From the NCBI RefSeq assembly GCF_002091715.1, contig NZ_BDAG01000002.1, positions 219,292-283,291 of the forward strand: a stretch of DNA of 64,000 nt. The letters are read 5' to 3'. The position numbers and the translations under genes are program-made. The notes under the pieces are model-generated. The model searched no databases. It was not told where the DNA came from and was given only the letters and a program-made list of their open reading frames with translations. Below, in pieces: positions 50,286 through 59,477 of the stretch (position 1 is its first letter; every line of letters starts with the position of its first letter). This stretch comes from Pseudomonas migulae NBRC 103157. Its GTDB lineage: Bacteria > Pseudomonadota > Gammaproteobacteria > Pseudomonadales > Pseudomonadaceae.

Positions 50286-52025
50286 TTACGGCCCAGTCCC
50301 CACCGAGGCCGTCGCCGCATGCAGATTCAACACCGGCATTTGCGCAGGTCGATTCAATGCCCGCAGCACGGGCTCATCGTAGCCATACACATCAGGTTTG
50401 AACGCCACCCGCCCGTCGCTGCCCAGATCGACTGTCCAATAGGCCAACAACACCGGCACTTTCACCGGCAGCCGAATGTTCTCGGTCTTGCCATTGGCCA
50501 ACTGTTTCTGAATACCGGCGCTGTTCCACTTGACCGGGTCGTTGAACAACAACTCCACCAGTTGCAGCGGATTCTCCACCCGGATGCAGCCCGAACTGGT
50601 TGCGCGGACAGTCTTGGCAAACAACTCGCGATGCGGCGTGTCGTGCAGGTAAATCGCATAGTCGTTGGGAAAGCGGATCACCACCTGACCCAGCGAACTC
50701 TCGGGCCCGGCATCCTGTCGCAAGCTGATGCCCCGCGGGTTGGTCCAGTCGACACCCGCAGGATCCAGCTCGTTGCCTTCGCGGTCGATCACGCGAATAT
50801 GGTTGGCGGCCAGGTAACCGGGATTGCTCTTGATCTTCGGCAGCACGTCTTCCTTGAGGATCGTCGGCGGTACTGTCCAGGTCGGATTAAAAGTGATGTA
50901 GGTAATCTGCGCCTGGAAGATCGGTGTATTGCGCGCCGCTTTACCGACCTGCACCCGAGAGCGCCAGATCGGCTGACCATCGCGGTACATCGCCACTTTA
51001 TAACCGGCGATATCGACGATCACGAACGTGCCTTGAAGTTTATAAAGCAGCCAACGCGCCCGCTCCATGTTGACCCGCACCTGGTCGATGCGTGCGTCAA
51101 CCGGCACATTCAACGCTGCCAGCGTGGTCGCCCCCGCCATGCCATCCACACCGAGGTATTGCTCGTTCTGATATTTTTTCACCGCAGCGGTGACGGCACC
51201 GTCGTACTTTGTGCCGTGGATCAATCGCGGATCGAGAAAACCTGCCGCGACCAACCTCGCGCGCAACTGCGCGACAGCCGGTTCGTCCATGCCAGGTTTG
51301 AGCGAATGGTCCACAACCACCTTCGGCCAGCCGCCCCGATCGCGAATACCGCGCAATTGCGCCAGCGCCTGACGCAAGCCCCCGTACACCGCTTCTTGCG
51401 GCGGAGCCAGGGCAAAAGCCTTTGCTACATCGTGTTGGTCGAGCGCAGCGAAGAACGCATTGACGTCGTCGCGCGGGTCGACGCCATTGGCGTCAAAATT
51501 CCAATGAATATCGAGCCGCGACGGATCGACCTTGCCCCGCCGCAACTGCAGCAGCGCAGTAATAAAGGTATGCGTCGTCGCCAGATCAAAGGCCGCCCGT
51601 TGCTCGGGCGTGACCGGCGTGGTCTGCATCGTGGCCTGGGATCGGACCAGCTCATCAATATGAAAATCCGCCGGGTTCAAACCATCGGCGTCAGTCGCGC
51701 TCAGGCTGGCGATCAATTGTGCGACGTCGCGGTCATCCGTCCACGCTGCGCGATAAGCGCGATGGGTATAGAAATCCATGACCAGACGACTGACATCCAC
51801 CCGACGATGACGCGGCGCGGTCAGCAACGGTGGAAACGCGGTTTTCAGCGGCTCAAGCGATGCCTGAATCGCTTGTCCGACGTTATCTTCCACTGCAGCG
51901 TCGATAACGGAGCTAGGCGCAATTGTCGGCTCAATCGGCGAAGTTTCCGCTAGCGCCGTGCCGCTGATCAGAAAGCCCATAAAAAATATGCGGCTTATGA
52001 CGAATAACCTTGTTAAAAGCACCAT
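50286..52025 (-). CDS. L,D-transpeptidase of the YcbB/LdtD type
   Basis: A 579-residue periplasmic peptidoglycan cross-linking enzyme. A signal peptide precedes an Ala/Pro-rich start. The scaffold domain carries a peptidoglycan-binding segment near residue 250 (SLKPGMDEPAVAQLRARLVA, KYQNEQYLGVDGMAGATTLA). The YkuD catalytic domain has HDTPHRELFAKTVRATSSGC, with the nucleophile cysteine in SSGCIRVENPLQL near 475. Beta-lactam-resistant 3-3 cross-links are the family's product. Its start is divergent from a smaller YkuD-type gene, so both may affect wall remodelling. Confidence 0.92.
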   Translation of the reverse strand: MVLLTRLFVISRIFFMGFLISGTALAETSPIEPTIAPSSVIDAAVEDNVGQAIQASLEPLKTAFPPLLTAPRHRRVDVSRLVMDFYTHRAYRAAWTDDRDVAQLIASLSATDADGLNPADFHIDELVRSQATMQTTPVTPEQRAAFDLATTHTFITALLQLRRGKVDPSRLDIHWNFDANGVDPRDDVNAFFAALDQHDVAKAFALAPPQEAVYGGLRQALAQLRGIRDRGGWPKVVVDHSLKPGMDEPAVAQLRARLVAAGFLDPRLIHGTKYDGAVTAAVKKYQNEQYLGVDGMAGATTLAALNVPVDARIDQVRVNMERARWLLYKLQGTFVIVDIAGYKVAMYRDGQPIWRSRVQVGKAARNTPIFQAQITYITFNPTWTVPPTILKEDVLPKIKSNPGYLAANHIRVIDREGNELDPAGVDWTNPRGISLRQDAGPESSLGQVVIRFPNDYAIYLHDTPHRELFAKTVRATSSGCIRVENPLQLVELLFNDPVKWNSAGIQKQLANGKTENIRLPVKVPVLLAYWTVDLGSDGRVAFKPDVYGYDEPVLRALNRPAQMPVLNLHAATASVGTGP

Positions 52026-52106
52026 GGATAATCCTTAATCTCCCGCATTCAACGCCTGGCTTTCAAAGCACTGCTAGACTCGAACTTAACATGATGAGAC
52101 ATCTAT

Positions 52107-52811
52107 ATGGCGCCACTACGTATTGGCTATCTGCTGCCGGCCCTGCTTTTGACTGCAATGTCCGTACCGTTAGCCTACGCCGATTCGCTCGCGGCCGCCC
52201 TCATCAAAGCGGCCCCGAAAGCCAACGCCAAGGTCATCGACCTCGCCGTTCGTGCCTCGCAATGCAGCATCGCGCAAGGTGCTGCTCCTGTCCAAAGACT
52301 TGCGGTGATCGATTATTCCCTGCCTTCGACCGAACAGCGCCTGTGGGTGTTCGATTTAAAGAAGCGCAAGTTGCTGTTTCATGAACTGGTCGCCCATGGT
52401 CGCAACAGCGGCGAAAACATGGCCGTCAACTTCTCCAATCAAAATGAAAGCTTTGCCACCAGCCTCGGCTTGTATCGCACGCAGCAGAGCTATGTCGGGC
52501 AAAACGGTTATTCGCTGCGCATGGAAGGCCTGGAGCCGGGTTTCAACGACAATGCGTTTGACCGGGCAATCGTGATTCATGGCGCGCCTTATGTCAGCCC
52601 GGTGCTGGCGCGGGCGAACGGGCGGATTGGTCGAAGCCTGGGCTGCCCGGCCGTGCGACCGGCGATTGCGCACAAGCTGATTGATTCGATGAAAGGCGGG
52701 CAGTTGTTGTTTTCGTACTACCCGGATCAGCGCTGGTTGAAGAAATCTTCGTTTATCAACTGTGGCAGTGGGACCGTGGCCACGGCATCAAAATCCACGA
52801 GCAACCGCTGA
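52107..52811 (+). CDS. Murein L,D-transpeptidase catalytic-domain protein (YkuD_2 type)
   Basis: A 234-residue exported protein. The signal peptide is at residues 1-25 (LLPALLLTAMSVPLAYA). The catalytic histidine is in AIVIHGAPYVSP near 150 and the cysteine in GRSLGCPAVRPAIAHKLID near 174. It belongs to the small single-domain group, not to the YcbB type divergent from it. A TAGACT -10-like hexamer lies before the start. Confidence 0.85.
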   Translation: MAPLRIGYLLPALLLTAMSVPLAYADSLAAALIKAAPKANAKVIDLAVRASQCSIAQGAAPVQRLAVIDYSLPSTEQRLWVFDLKKRKLLFHELVAHGRNSGENMAVNFSNQNESFATSLGLYRTQQSYVGQNGYSLRMEGLEPGFNDNAFDRAIVIHGAPYVSPVLARANGRIGRSLGCPAVRPAIAHKLIDSMKGGQLLFSYYPDQRWLKKSSFINCGSGTVATASKSTSNR

Positions 52812-52824
52812 ATACAACATGAAC

Positions 52825-52840
52825 CTGTCAAAACTGTAAT
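52825..52840 (+). promoter_or_regulatory. Candidate CopR (cop-box) site upstream of copA
   Basis: CTGTCAAAACTGTAAT resembles published Pseudomonas cop boxes with spaced TGACA/TGTAAT-type halves. A TAGACT -10-like hexamer at 52874-52879 is about 34 bases downstream, which suits an activator. The match was made by eye and from memory. Confidence 0.45.
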
Positions 52841-52925
52841 CCGCGCCTCAGTCTGCTGAAAGGCATCGCTCGCTAGACTCGTCGTCAAGTTGTCTCCCAA
52901 CTGACGGACCGGGAATAAAAACAGC

Positions 52926-54623
52926 ATGCACTCCACCACTTCAAGACGCACCTTCGTGAAAGGGCTCGCTGCGGGCGGGCTGCTCGGCGGCCTCGGTTTA
53001 TGGCGCACGCCTGTGTGGGCGATCACCAGCCCTGGCGAACCGCAGGTGTTGGCCGGCACCGATTTCGACCTGTTCATCGGCGAAACCCCGGTCAACATCA
53101 CCGGCAATCCGCGCACCGCGATAACCATCAACGGCGGTATCCCCGGCCCATTGCTGCGCTGGCGTGAAGGCGACACGGTCACGCTGCGGGTGAAAAACAG
53201 ACTCAAGGAAAACACCTCCATTCACTGGCACGGCATTTTGCTGCCAGCCAACATGGACGGCGTGCCGGGGCTGAGCTTTCACGGCATCGAACCCGGCGGC
53301 GTGTACGTTTACACATTCCAGCTCCGGCAGAACGGCACCTATTGGTATCACAGCCATTCGGGTCTTCAGGAACAGTCGGGCGTTTATGGTCCGCTGGTGA
53401 TCGACGCCAAGGAGCCGGAGCCTTTCCAGTACGACCGCGATTACGTGGTAATGCTGACCGACTGGACCGACGAAGACGCGGCCAGCTTGATGAACACCCT
53501 GAAAAAGCAGTCCGATTACTACAACTACAACAAGCGCACCGTGGGCGATTTCATCCACGACGTCAGCGAGAAAGGTTGGGCTTCCACGGTCGCCGATCGA
53601 AAGATGTGGGCCGAAATGAAGATGAATCCCACAGACCTCGCCGACGTCAGCGGTGCCACCTACACCTACTTGATGAACGGCCAGGCGCCGGACTCGAACT
53701 GGACAGGCGTGTTCCGGCCGGGCGAAAAGTTGCGCCTGCGCTTCATCAACGGCTCCGCCATGACGTATTTCGACGTGCGCATTCCGGGGCTGAAGATGAC
53801 GGTGGTCGCTGCAGATGGGCTGCACGTCAAGCCGGTGAGTGTCGATGAGTTTCGCATTGCGGTGGCGGAGACCTTCGATGTGATTGTCGAGCCGACCGAA
53901 GCGGCTTACACCTTGTTCGCCCAGTCAATGGATCGGACTGGCTTTGCACGCGGCACGCTTGCAGCGAAGGCTGGTTTATCCGCGCCGGTACCACCGCTGG
54001 ACCCTCGACCGCTGGTGACCATGGATGACATGGGCATGGGCGGGATGGACCACGGCAGCATGGCGGGCATGGATCACAGCGCCATGGCCATGCCCGGTAT
54101 GCAGTCTCATCCAGAGACAGAAAAAGACAACCCGCTGGTGGACATGCAAGCCATGACCACCGCCCCCAAACTCGACGATCCCGGCCTCGGCCTGCGCAAC
54201 AACGGCCGCCGCGTCCTGACCTATTCCGACCTTCGTAGCACCTTCGAAGACCCGGACGGCCGCGACCCGAGCCGCACGATTGAACTGCACCTTACCGGCC
54301 ACATGGAAAAATTTGCCTGGTCGTTCAACGGTGTGAAGTTCTCCGACGCCGAACCTCTGCGCCTCAAATATGGCGAGCGGGTTCGGGTGGTGCTGGTCAA
54401 CGACACGATGATGACCCACCCGATCCATCTGCATGGCATGTGGAGCGACCTCGAAGACGAGAACGGTCAGTTCATGGTGCGCAAACACACCATCGACATG
54501 CCCCCCGGCTCCCGGCGCAGCTATCGGGTAACCGCCGATGCGCTCGGCCGCTGGGCCTATCACTGCCATCTCCTGTACCACATGGAAATGGGCATGTTCC
54601 GTGAAGTTCGCGTGGAAGAATGA
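52926..54623 (+). CDS. copA: Copper-resistance multicopper oxidase CopA
   Basis: A 565-residue periplasmic oxidase that oxidises and sequesters Cu(I). The Tat signal is [18 protein letters not shown]. Copper sites appear in four motifs: [10 protein letters not shown] near residue 100, [14 protein letters not shown] near 140, HPIHLHGMW near 500, and [13 protein letters not shown] at the C-terminus. A Met/His-rich insert at about 370-400 ([15 protein letters not shown]) is typical of CopA and binds extra copper. First gene of the cluster, overlapping copB by four bases. Confidence 0.97.
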   Translation: MHSTTSRRTFVKGLAAGGLLGGLGLWRTPVWAITSPGEPQVLAGTDFDLFIGETPVNITGNPRTAITINGGIPGPLLRWREGDTVTLRVKNRLKENTSIHWHGILLPANMDGVPGLSFHGIEPGGVYVYTFQLRQNGTYWYHSHSGLQEQSGVYGPLVIDAKEPEPFQYDRDYVVMLTDWTDEDAASLMNTLKKQSDYYNYNKRTVGDFIHDVSEKGWASTVADRKMWAEMKMNPTDLADVSGATYTYLMNGQAPDSNWTGVFRPGEKLRLRFINGSAMTYFDVRIPGLKMTVVAADGLHVKPVSVDEFRIAVAETFDVIVEPTEAAYTLFAQSMDRTGFARGTLAAKAGLSAPVPPLDPRPLVTMDDMGMGGMDHGSMAGMDHSAMAMPGMQSHPETEKDNPLVDMQAMTTAPKLDDPGLGLRNNGRRVLTYSDLRSTFEDPDGRDPSRTIELHLTGHMEKFAWSFNGVKFSDAEPLRLKYGERVRVVLVNDTMMTHPIHLHGMWSDLEDENGQFMVRKHTIDMPPGSRRSYRVTADALGRWAYHCHLLYHMEMGMFREVRVEE

Positions 54624-55522
54624 GACGCCTACCCATGACCAGACTCACCCCCCTCTCTTTGGCACTCGTGACCGCGAGCCTGACCCTTTCTTCGGCGATG
54701 GCCGCCACCGACGACATGCAGAACATGGATCACAGCCAGATGCAGGGCATGGACCATAGCCAAATGCAAAGCATGGACGACGGCCAGATGCAGCCCGCCG
54801 CGCCGACCGAAAGCCGCACGCCGATCCCGGTGCTAACCGATGCCGACCGGGCCGCCGTGTATGCCAGCCCGACCGGCCACGGCGTGCATGACACCGCGCT
54901 CAACTATTACTTCCTCGCCGACAAACTCGAATGGCAGGACGCTGACAACGGCAGCACTCTGGCCTGGGATCTCTCCGGCTGGATCGGCGGCGACATCGAC
55001 CGCCTGTGGCTGCGCTCCGAAGGCGAACGCACCAACGGCAAAACCGAAGACGCCGAAATCCAGGCCCTATGGGGGCATGCAATCTCCCCATGGTGGGACG
55101 TGGTAACCGGCGTGCGCCAGGATTTCAAACCCGGCGCCCCACAGACATGGGCCGCGTTCGGCGTGCAAGGCATGGCGTTGTACAACTTTGAAACCGAGGC
55201 CACGGCATTCATCGGCGAAGGCGGCCAGACCGCCGTGCGGCTGGAAGGTGACTACGACATCCTGCTGACCAATCGGCTGATCCTGCAGCCGACCGCCGAG
55301 CTCAATGTCTATGGCAAAAACGATCCGCAACGGGGTATCGGTTCCGGGCTGTCCAACACCGAAGCCGGGCTGCGGCTGCGCTATGAAATTCGCCGGGAGA
55401 TCGCGCCCTATATCGGCGTGACCTGGAACCGCACCTACGGTAAAACCGCCGACTACGCCAACGATGAAGGTGAGGATCGCAGCGAAGCACGCCTGGTCCT
55501 CGGTGTTCGCTTGTGGTTCTGA
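54620..55522 (+). CDS. copB: Outer-membrane copper-resistance protein CopB
   Basis: A 300-residue outer-membrane beta-barrel protein. A signal peptide is followed by a Met-rich repeat ([18 protein letters not shown]), then the CopB family barrel ([40 protein letters not shown]) ending in a terminal phenylalanine (GVRLWF) as needed for barrel insertion. The ATG at 54620 overlaps the copA stop; an ATG at 54635 is an alternative start. Thought to move or bind copper at the outer membrane. Confidence 0.95.
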   Translation: MRRLPMTRLTPLSLALVTASLTLSSAMAATDDMQNMDHSQMQGMDHSQMQSMDDGQMQPAAPTESRTPIPVLTDADRAAVYASPTGHGVHDTALNYYFLADKLEWQDADNGSTLAWDLSGWIGGDIDRLWLRSEGERTNGKTEDAEIQALWGHAISPWWDVVTGVRQDFKPGAPQTWAAFGVQGMALYNFETEATAFIGEGGQTAVRLEGDYDILLTNRLILQPTAELNVYGKNDPQRGIGSGLSNTEAGLRLRYEIRREIAPYIGVTWNRTYGKTADYANDEGEDRSEARLVLGVRLWF

Positions 55523-55577
55523 ACGCACTCACTCAACAACCAAAAAAACAACCGCTTGAAGCGGTAAGAGGCCTCGC

Positions 55578-55949
55578 ATGCGCATGATTAAAACGACCGC
55601 TGTTGCCATTGGACTGCTCATGAGCGCACTCGCTCAAGCGCACCCAAAACTGCTTTCCTCCACTCCGGCAGAAGGTGCGGATGGCGCAGCACCCGGCAAA
55701 ATTGAACTGCACTTTTCCGAAAGCCTCATGACCCAGTTTTCCGGCGCGAAACTGGTCATGACCGAAATGCCCGGCATGGCGCACTCCCCCATGCCCATGA
55801 AAGCCAAAGTGTCCGGTGGCAGCGACCCGAAAACCATGGTCATCACACCGCTTTCGCCACTGCCTGCCGGCACCTACAAAGTCGAATGGCGCGCGGTGTC
55901 GTCGGACACTCACCCGATCACCGGCAACGTTACGTTCAAAGTGAAGTGA
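55578..55949 (+). CDS. copC: Periplasmic copper chaperone CopC
   Basis: A 123-residue periplasmic Ig-fold protein. After signal cleavage at ALAQA the mature chain begins with histidine (HPKLLSSTPAEG), the N-terminal ligand of the Cu(II) site. A second ligand pair is in SSDTHPITGNV near the C-terminus. Met residues in the middle (MTEMPGMAHSPMPMK) give the Cu(I) site seen in some CopC proteins. It precedes copD by three bases. Confidence 0.95.
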   Translation: MRMIKTTAVAIGLLMSALAQAHPKLLSSTPAEGADGAAPGKIELHFSESLMTQFSGAKLVMTEMPGMAHSPMPMKAKVSGGSDPKTMVITPLSPLPAGTYKVEWRAVSSDTHPITGNVTFKVK

Positions 55950-55952
55950 TTG

Positions 55953-56888
55953 ATGAGCGACTCGGTCAGCATTGCACTGCGCTTTGGGTTGTATGTGGAT
56001 TTGATGTTGCTGTTTGGCTTGGCGCTGTTTGGGCTCTATAGCCTGAAAGAACAGGAACGGGTGTCAGGGGCGGCGCTGCCGTTTCGGTCGATGTTGACGG
56101 GGGCAGCGTTGCTGGGCGTGCTGTTTTCCGTCGCCAGCATGGTGATGATGGCCAGCGCCATGAGCGGCGAGTCGGATTTTGCCGAGCTGCGTCCGCATAT
56201 CGAGATGATGGTGTTTGAGACAGACGTGGGACTGGCCTGGACGGTTCGCGTTGTCGCGCTGGTTGTCGGCGGCTTGGCGGTTATGTTCAACCAACGAGCC
56301 CCCGGCGTCAGTCTGCTGATCGCGTCCGCTGCTGGAGGCATCGCCCTCGCCAGCCTGGCCTGGAACGGTCATGGCGCGATGGATGAAGGAAGCCTGCGGT
56401 ATTGGCATTTCATCACCGACATCTTGCATCTGCTGGCGGCGGGGGCGTGGCTGGGTGGGTTGATCGCATTTGCCTTGTTAGCGAGGATCAACTCACTGCA
56501 AAGCGAAGCGCGCATCCGGCTGCTCGTCCGTGCTGTCAAACGGTTTGAATGGGTGGGCGCGGTGATTGTTGTCGTAATCACCGTAACGGGAATCGTGAAC
56601 TACCTGTTCATCGTCGGCCCTGAACTGGACGAGGTGTTTCTCAGTACCTACGGGATTTTGCTATTTATCAAAGTAGTGTTATTTGCCGGGATGCTGGTGC
56701 TGGCCGCGTTGAATCGGTTTCAACTCGGGCCACTTTTGGAACGGTCGCTGCGGGACAGGCAATACCGGGTAGCGGCGAATGCATTGCGACGCAGTGTGGT
56801 CGTGGAGTTGGTGGCGGCGGTGTTGATTGTAGGGTTGGTGGCCTGGCTGGGGACATTGAGTCCAGAGATGGAAATGAGCGCGGAATAA
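55953..56888 (+). CDS. copD: Inner-membrane copper import protein CopD
   Basis: A 311-residue membrane protein with about eight transmembrane helices, of the CopD family that works with CopC to bring copper into the cytoplasm. The ATG at 55953 directly follows the copC stop. Helices carry conserved histidines (LAWNGHGAMDEG, YWHFITDILHLLAAGAWLG). No ATPase motifs are present. Confidence 0.93.
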   Translation: MSDSVSIALRFGLYVDLMLLFGLALFGLYSLKEQERVSGAALPFRSMLTGAALLGVLFSVASMVMMASAMSGESDFAELRPHIEMMVFETDVGLAWTVRVVALVVGGLAVMFNQRAPGVSLLIASAAGGIALASLAWNGHGAMDEGSLRYWHFITDILHLLAAGAWLGGLIAFALLARINSLQSEARIRLLVRAVKRFEWVGAVIVVVITVTGIVNYLFIVGPELDEVFLSTYGILLFIKVVLFAGMLVLAALNRFQLGPLLERSLRDRQYRVAANALRRSVVVELVAAVLIVGLVAWLGTLSPEMEMSAE

Positions 56889-56904
56889 CGTAAAGGGGCT
56901 CCAG

Positions 56905-56918
56905 TTGATATGGATCAA
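56905..56918 (+). promoter_or_regulatory. Perfect ANR/FNR-type box
   Basis: TTGATATGGATCAA matches the ANR/FNR consensus TTGAT-N4-ATCAA exactly. Its centre (56911.5) is about 31 bases upstream of a TAAGCT hexamer at 56940-56945, the spacing of a class II promoter. It would drive transcription toward the Met-rich protein gene. Confidence 0.6.
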
Positions 56919-56975
56919 CGATTGCCTCTTGCTCGGGACTAAGCTCAAAAAACTCCCTCGGATCGGGTACACACT

Positions 56976-57071
56976 ATGCTCTGGTTCCGCACTCACCTAC
57001 CGCTGCTGATCCGCCAAGTACTCGCACCTTGGCCGCCAGTACGCCTGCGTTTCGTTCGTTTCAACAATTAA
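56976..57071 (+). CDS. Possible 31-residue peptide downstream of the ANR-type box
   Basis: An ATG opens a short frame of 31 codons (MLWFRTHLPLLIRQVLAPWP and 11 more residues, rich in Trp, Pro and Arg) that would begin about 25 bases after the predicted transcription start. There is no clear ribosome-binding site. I include it only because the promoter signal points at it; it may be chance. Confidence 0.25.
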   Translation: MLWFRTHLPLLIRQVLAPWPPVRLRFVRFNN

Positions 57072-57082
57072 AACAATCCTCC

Positions 57083-57106
57083 GAGCGTCCGGAATTCCGG
57101 ACGCTC
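57083..57106. other. Perfect 24-base palindrome in the leader of the Met-rich gene
   Basis: The arms are GAGCGTCCGGAA and its exact inverse complement, with no loop. There is no T tract after it, so a classical terminator is unlikely. It may be an RNA hairpin or a protein-binding site. Confidence 0.55.
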
Positions 57107-57170
57107 CCTGTGGCTTCGCCTCTTAAGCTCAGCTCAATTCCTGTACGTCCCTGACTCACTGGAGATTGCC

Positions 57171-57593
57171 ATGCATACGCACCTCAAAGCACTCGTCGCC
57201 GCACTGCTCATCAGTAGCCCATTGGTTGCTCTGGCCGTCGAGGAACATCACCCCGACACACCGTCAACCGCACCGACCACCGCCGCCGCAACCCCCGCCC
57301 CCGCCGCTGCGACACAAGACAAGGCCATGAGCGAACAGATGAAAAAAATGCAGGCGGCCCACGAAAAAATGATCGCCGCCAAAACCCCGGCCGAACGCCG
57401 GGCCGCCATGCAAGAAGGCTTGGCCACGATGAAGGATAGCCTGGGCATGATGCACAACCACTGCCAAGGCATGGGAATGGGAATGGGCAAAGGCATGTCC
57501 GACGGCAAGGATCGCTCGGACCAGATGATGGGCATGATGATGAAAATGATGGATGAGCAGTCGAGCATGATGAAGATGCCGATGAGCAACTAA
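57171..57593 (+). CDS. Met/His-rich exported protein of the copper cluster
   Basis: A 140-residue protein with a signal peptide (LKALVAALLISSPLVALA) followed by a Pro/Ala/Thr linker. Its helical C-terminal half is very rich in methionine (MHNHCQGMGMGMGKGM, DQMMGMMMKMMDEQSSMMKM). Such sequences bind Cu(I) in the periplasm. It lies 282 bases after copD behind an ANR-type box, so it may be expressed separately. No named family was recognised. Confidence 0.8.
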   Translation: MHTHLKALVAALLISSPLVALAVEEHHPDTPSTAPTTAAATPAPAAATQDKAMSEQMKKMQAAHEKMIAAKTPAERRAAMQEGLATMKDSLGMMHNHCQGMGMGMGKGMSDGKDRSDQMMGMMMKMMDEQSSMMKMPMSN

Positions 57594-57614
57594 CGCCCTC
57601 AAAGACGCGCTTCG

Positions 57615-57633
57615 CCTTGCCATCGCGGCAAGG
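57615..57633. other. Short hairpin between the Met-rich and copZ-like genes
   Basis: CCTTGCC/GGCAAGG stem with a five-base loop and no T tract. It may dampen read-through or stabilise the upstream mRNA. Confidence 0.4.
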
Positions 57634-57684
57634 TCAACGATCGACTCACGCCACCTGCCACTCACAGTAAAAGAGGCTTACACA

Positions 57685-57954
57685 ATGAACAGCACTGAAC
57701 TGCAAGTCGAAGGCATGAACTGCGGGAGCTGCGTCAAACACATTAACGCCGCGCTGCAGCCGCTCGCCGGGGTGGGTGAAGTGACTGTCGATCTGGCGTC
57801 CAGTCGGGTCAAGGTGGCTGGAGATGCCGAGAGCGAAGTTCTGCTATCGGCATTGAAGGAGGCAGGGTATCCAGCCAGCGTACTGACAGAAGACAAACAT
57901 CAAGGCGTAAAGAAGAAATCTGGCTGCGGCGGGTCAAGTTGCTGCTGTCACTGA
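57685..57954 (+). CDS. CopZ-like heavy-metal-associated chaperone with Cys-rich tail
   Basis: An 89-residue protein. Residues 1-65 form an HMA domain with the copper-binding MNCGSC motif in LQVEGMNCGSCVKHINAAL. After the domain there is a short basic tail ending KKKSGCGGSSCCCH, with four more cysteines and a terminal histidine. The usual CopZ ends near residue 67, so this tail is an extra metal site. Probably carries Cu(I) in the cytoplasm. Confidence 0.9.
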   Translation: MNSTELQVEGMNCGSCVKHINAALQPLAGVGEVTVDLASSRVKVAGDAESEVLLSALKEAGYPASVLTEDKHQGVKKKSGCGGSSCCCH

Positions 57955-58038
57955 GTCCACCCCGGCGAGGATGAAGTTGAGCGGTGCGGCAGAAAGTAGG
58001 TACTCTCAGCCCCACTCCATCATGGAAGCCGGATAACA

Positions 58039-58824
58039 ATGAAAAACATAAACATCGCAATGATGCTCGGTGGCCTGCTCGCTCTATCGTTTGCCGCTCA
58101 GGCAGAGCAATCGCATTTGGACAGCGTCATCCAGCAAGGCCAACTGCGCGTGTGCACCACGGGTGATTACAAGCCCTACACGTTTAAAGCCGAGGACGGC
58201 GAATACTCGGGCATCGACATCACCATGGCCCGTTCACTGGCCGACAGCCTGGGCGTCAAGGTCGAATGGGTGCAGACCACCTGGAAAACCCTGATGCCCG
58301 ACATGCTGGCGGGCAAATGCGACATCGGCATGGGCGGGATTTCGGTCACGCTTGAGCGGCAGAAAAAAGCCTTCTTCAGCACCACGCTGGATGTCGACGG
58401 CAAAGTCCCCCTCGTGCGCTGCGAGGATCAGGCGCTGTATCAGACCGTCGAGCAAATCAACCGGCCTTCGGTTCGTTTGGTCGAACCGGCCGGCGGCACC
58501 AATGAAGCCTTTGTTCACGCCTTCCTGCCCAAAGCGCAATTGAGCCTTCACGACAACGTGACCATCTTTCAGGAGCTGCTGGACAAGAAGGCGGACGTAA
58601 TGATCACGGATGCGTCGGAAGCGTTGTATCAGCAGAAGCTCAAGCCTGGTTTGTGCGCGGTGAATCCGGGGCAGTTCATGCAGTATGGGGAGAAGGCTTA
58701 CCTGTTGCCGCGTGATGACATGACTTGGAAGTTGTATGTGGATCAGTGGCTGCACCTGGCCAAGGTGACGGGGAAGTACCAGAAGGTTTTGGGTGAGTGG
58801 ATTGCTACGCCTGAGACCAAATAG
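58039..58824 (+). CDS. PheC-like periplasmic protein (cyclohexadienyl dehydratase family)
   Basis: A 261-residue exported protein of the solute-binding fold. The signal peptide is at 1-22. The sequence LRVCTTGDYKPYTFKAEDGE, DIGMGGISVTLERQKKAFFS, the PAGGTNEAFVHAFL loop and AYLLPRDDMTWKLYVDQWLH closely follow PheC of Pseudomonas, which converts prephenate or arogenate. The Glu of GGTNE, used in PheC catalysis, is present. A simple amino-acid-binding protein is the alternative, but no transporter genes are adjacent. Confidence 0.82.
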   Translation: MKNINIAMMLGGLLALSFAAQAEQSHLDSVIQQGQLRVCTTGDYKPYTFKAEDGEYSGIDITMARSLADSLGVKVEWVQTTWKTLMPDMLAGKCDIGMGGISVTLERQKKAFFSTTLDVDGKVPLVRCEDQALYQTVEQINRPSVRLVEPAGGTNEAFVHAFLPKAQLSLHDNVTIFQELLDKKADVMITDASEALYQQKLKPGLCAVNPGQFMQYGEKAYLLPRDDMTWKLYVDQWLHLAKVTGKYQKVLGEWIATPETK

Positions 58825-58895
58825 TCGTATCTCCTGTAGTTGCTGGCGGATCCTGCGTTTGAATGCGCAGCAGTCGCCCCGCCTCCTCGGAGAAC

Positions 58896-58926
58896 ACGCA
58901 ACGGCAGGAATACCGCGCCGTTGCGT
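58896..58926. terminator. Hairpin between convergent PheC-like and lipoprotein genes
   Basis: ACGCAACGGC pairs exactly with GCCGTTGCGT around an 11-base loop. T tracts are lacking, so termination is only probable. Confidence 0.5.
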
Positions 58927-58932
58927 CACACC

Positions 58933-59151
58933 TTAGTCGTCGTGCAACAACCCCGAGCTGTACTCGCCGAAACTGTTACCTAGCGCACTGCCATGGAAAT
59001 TCAACTGACTGTGATTATTGGTAGGGCCCGGACCAAAGCCGGCAGACGGCTCGAGGTCTTCTGAATAGTTGCTATGGGTGCTCGCGCCCGAACAGGCACT
59101 CAATAGCAACGCACCGGCGACCAGCAAGACTTTGTAGAGGTTTGAGATCAT
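58933..59151 (-). CDS. Small lipoprotein, unknown function
   Basis: A 72-residue protein. The start at 59151 gives MISNLYKVLLVAGALLLSAC, a lipoprotein signal with lipobox LLSAC, so the cysteine at 20 is lipidated. The mature 53 residues are polar (SNYSEDLEPSAGFGPGPTNN) with no known domain. An in-frame upstream extension is unlikely, as it would bury the lipobox. Confidence 0.75.
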   Translation of the reverse strand: MISNLYKVLLVAGALLLSACSGASTHSNYSEDLEPSAGFGPGPTNNHSQLNFHGSALGNSFGEYSSGLLHDD

Positions 59152-59477
59152 TTTTTCGGTTTCCCTGTGGGCTGGGGGCGTGGTGATGCGAGCTCTAATC
59201 GTCATCGTAGGCCGGGAAGCCACGGGGGATTATGAAACTTCGCAGGACGACAGCCTTGGTTCAGCTACTGCGGTTTCTTGATGCTAGAAAAGCGCGCCCC
59301 TTGAAAAACTGTCAAAAGAGCAAAGTCCTACACAACACTCGGAATGGTCCGTACGTCTGGCCATTGCTGCGTTTTTCTCATGAAGCCTATAGTCCAACCA
59401 ACGCCAAAATGGCGTGCGGGTTTGGCGACTCGTTGCAATTGGAGTGATAGATCCCTTGAATTAACGGAGCTTCACTT
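59152..59477. other. 326-base intergenic region before the unknown small gene
   Basis: Divergent promoter region between the lipoprotein gene and the 59478 gene. A 71-codon frame at 59232-59447 has no ribosome-binding site and no domain, so I do not call it. No repeat or strong promoter was recognised. GGAG lies 10 bases before 59478. Confidence 0.4.

Noticed and set aside
59232..59447. 71-codon frame upstream of the small unknown gene
   Set aside because: No ribosome-binding site, no domain, and it ends before the well-supported 59478 gene.
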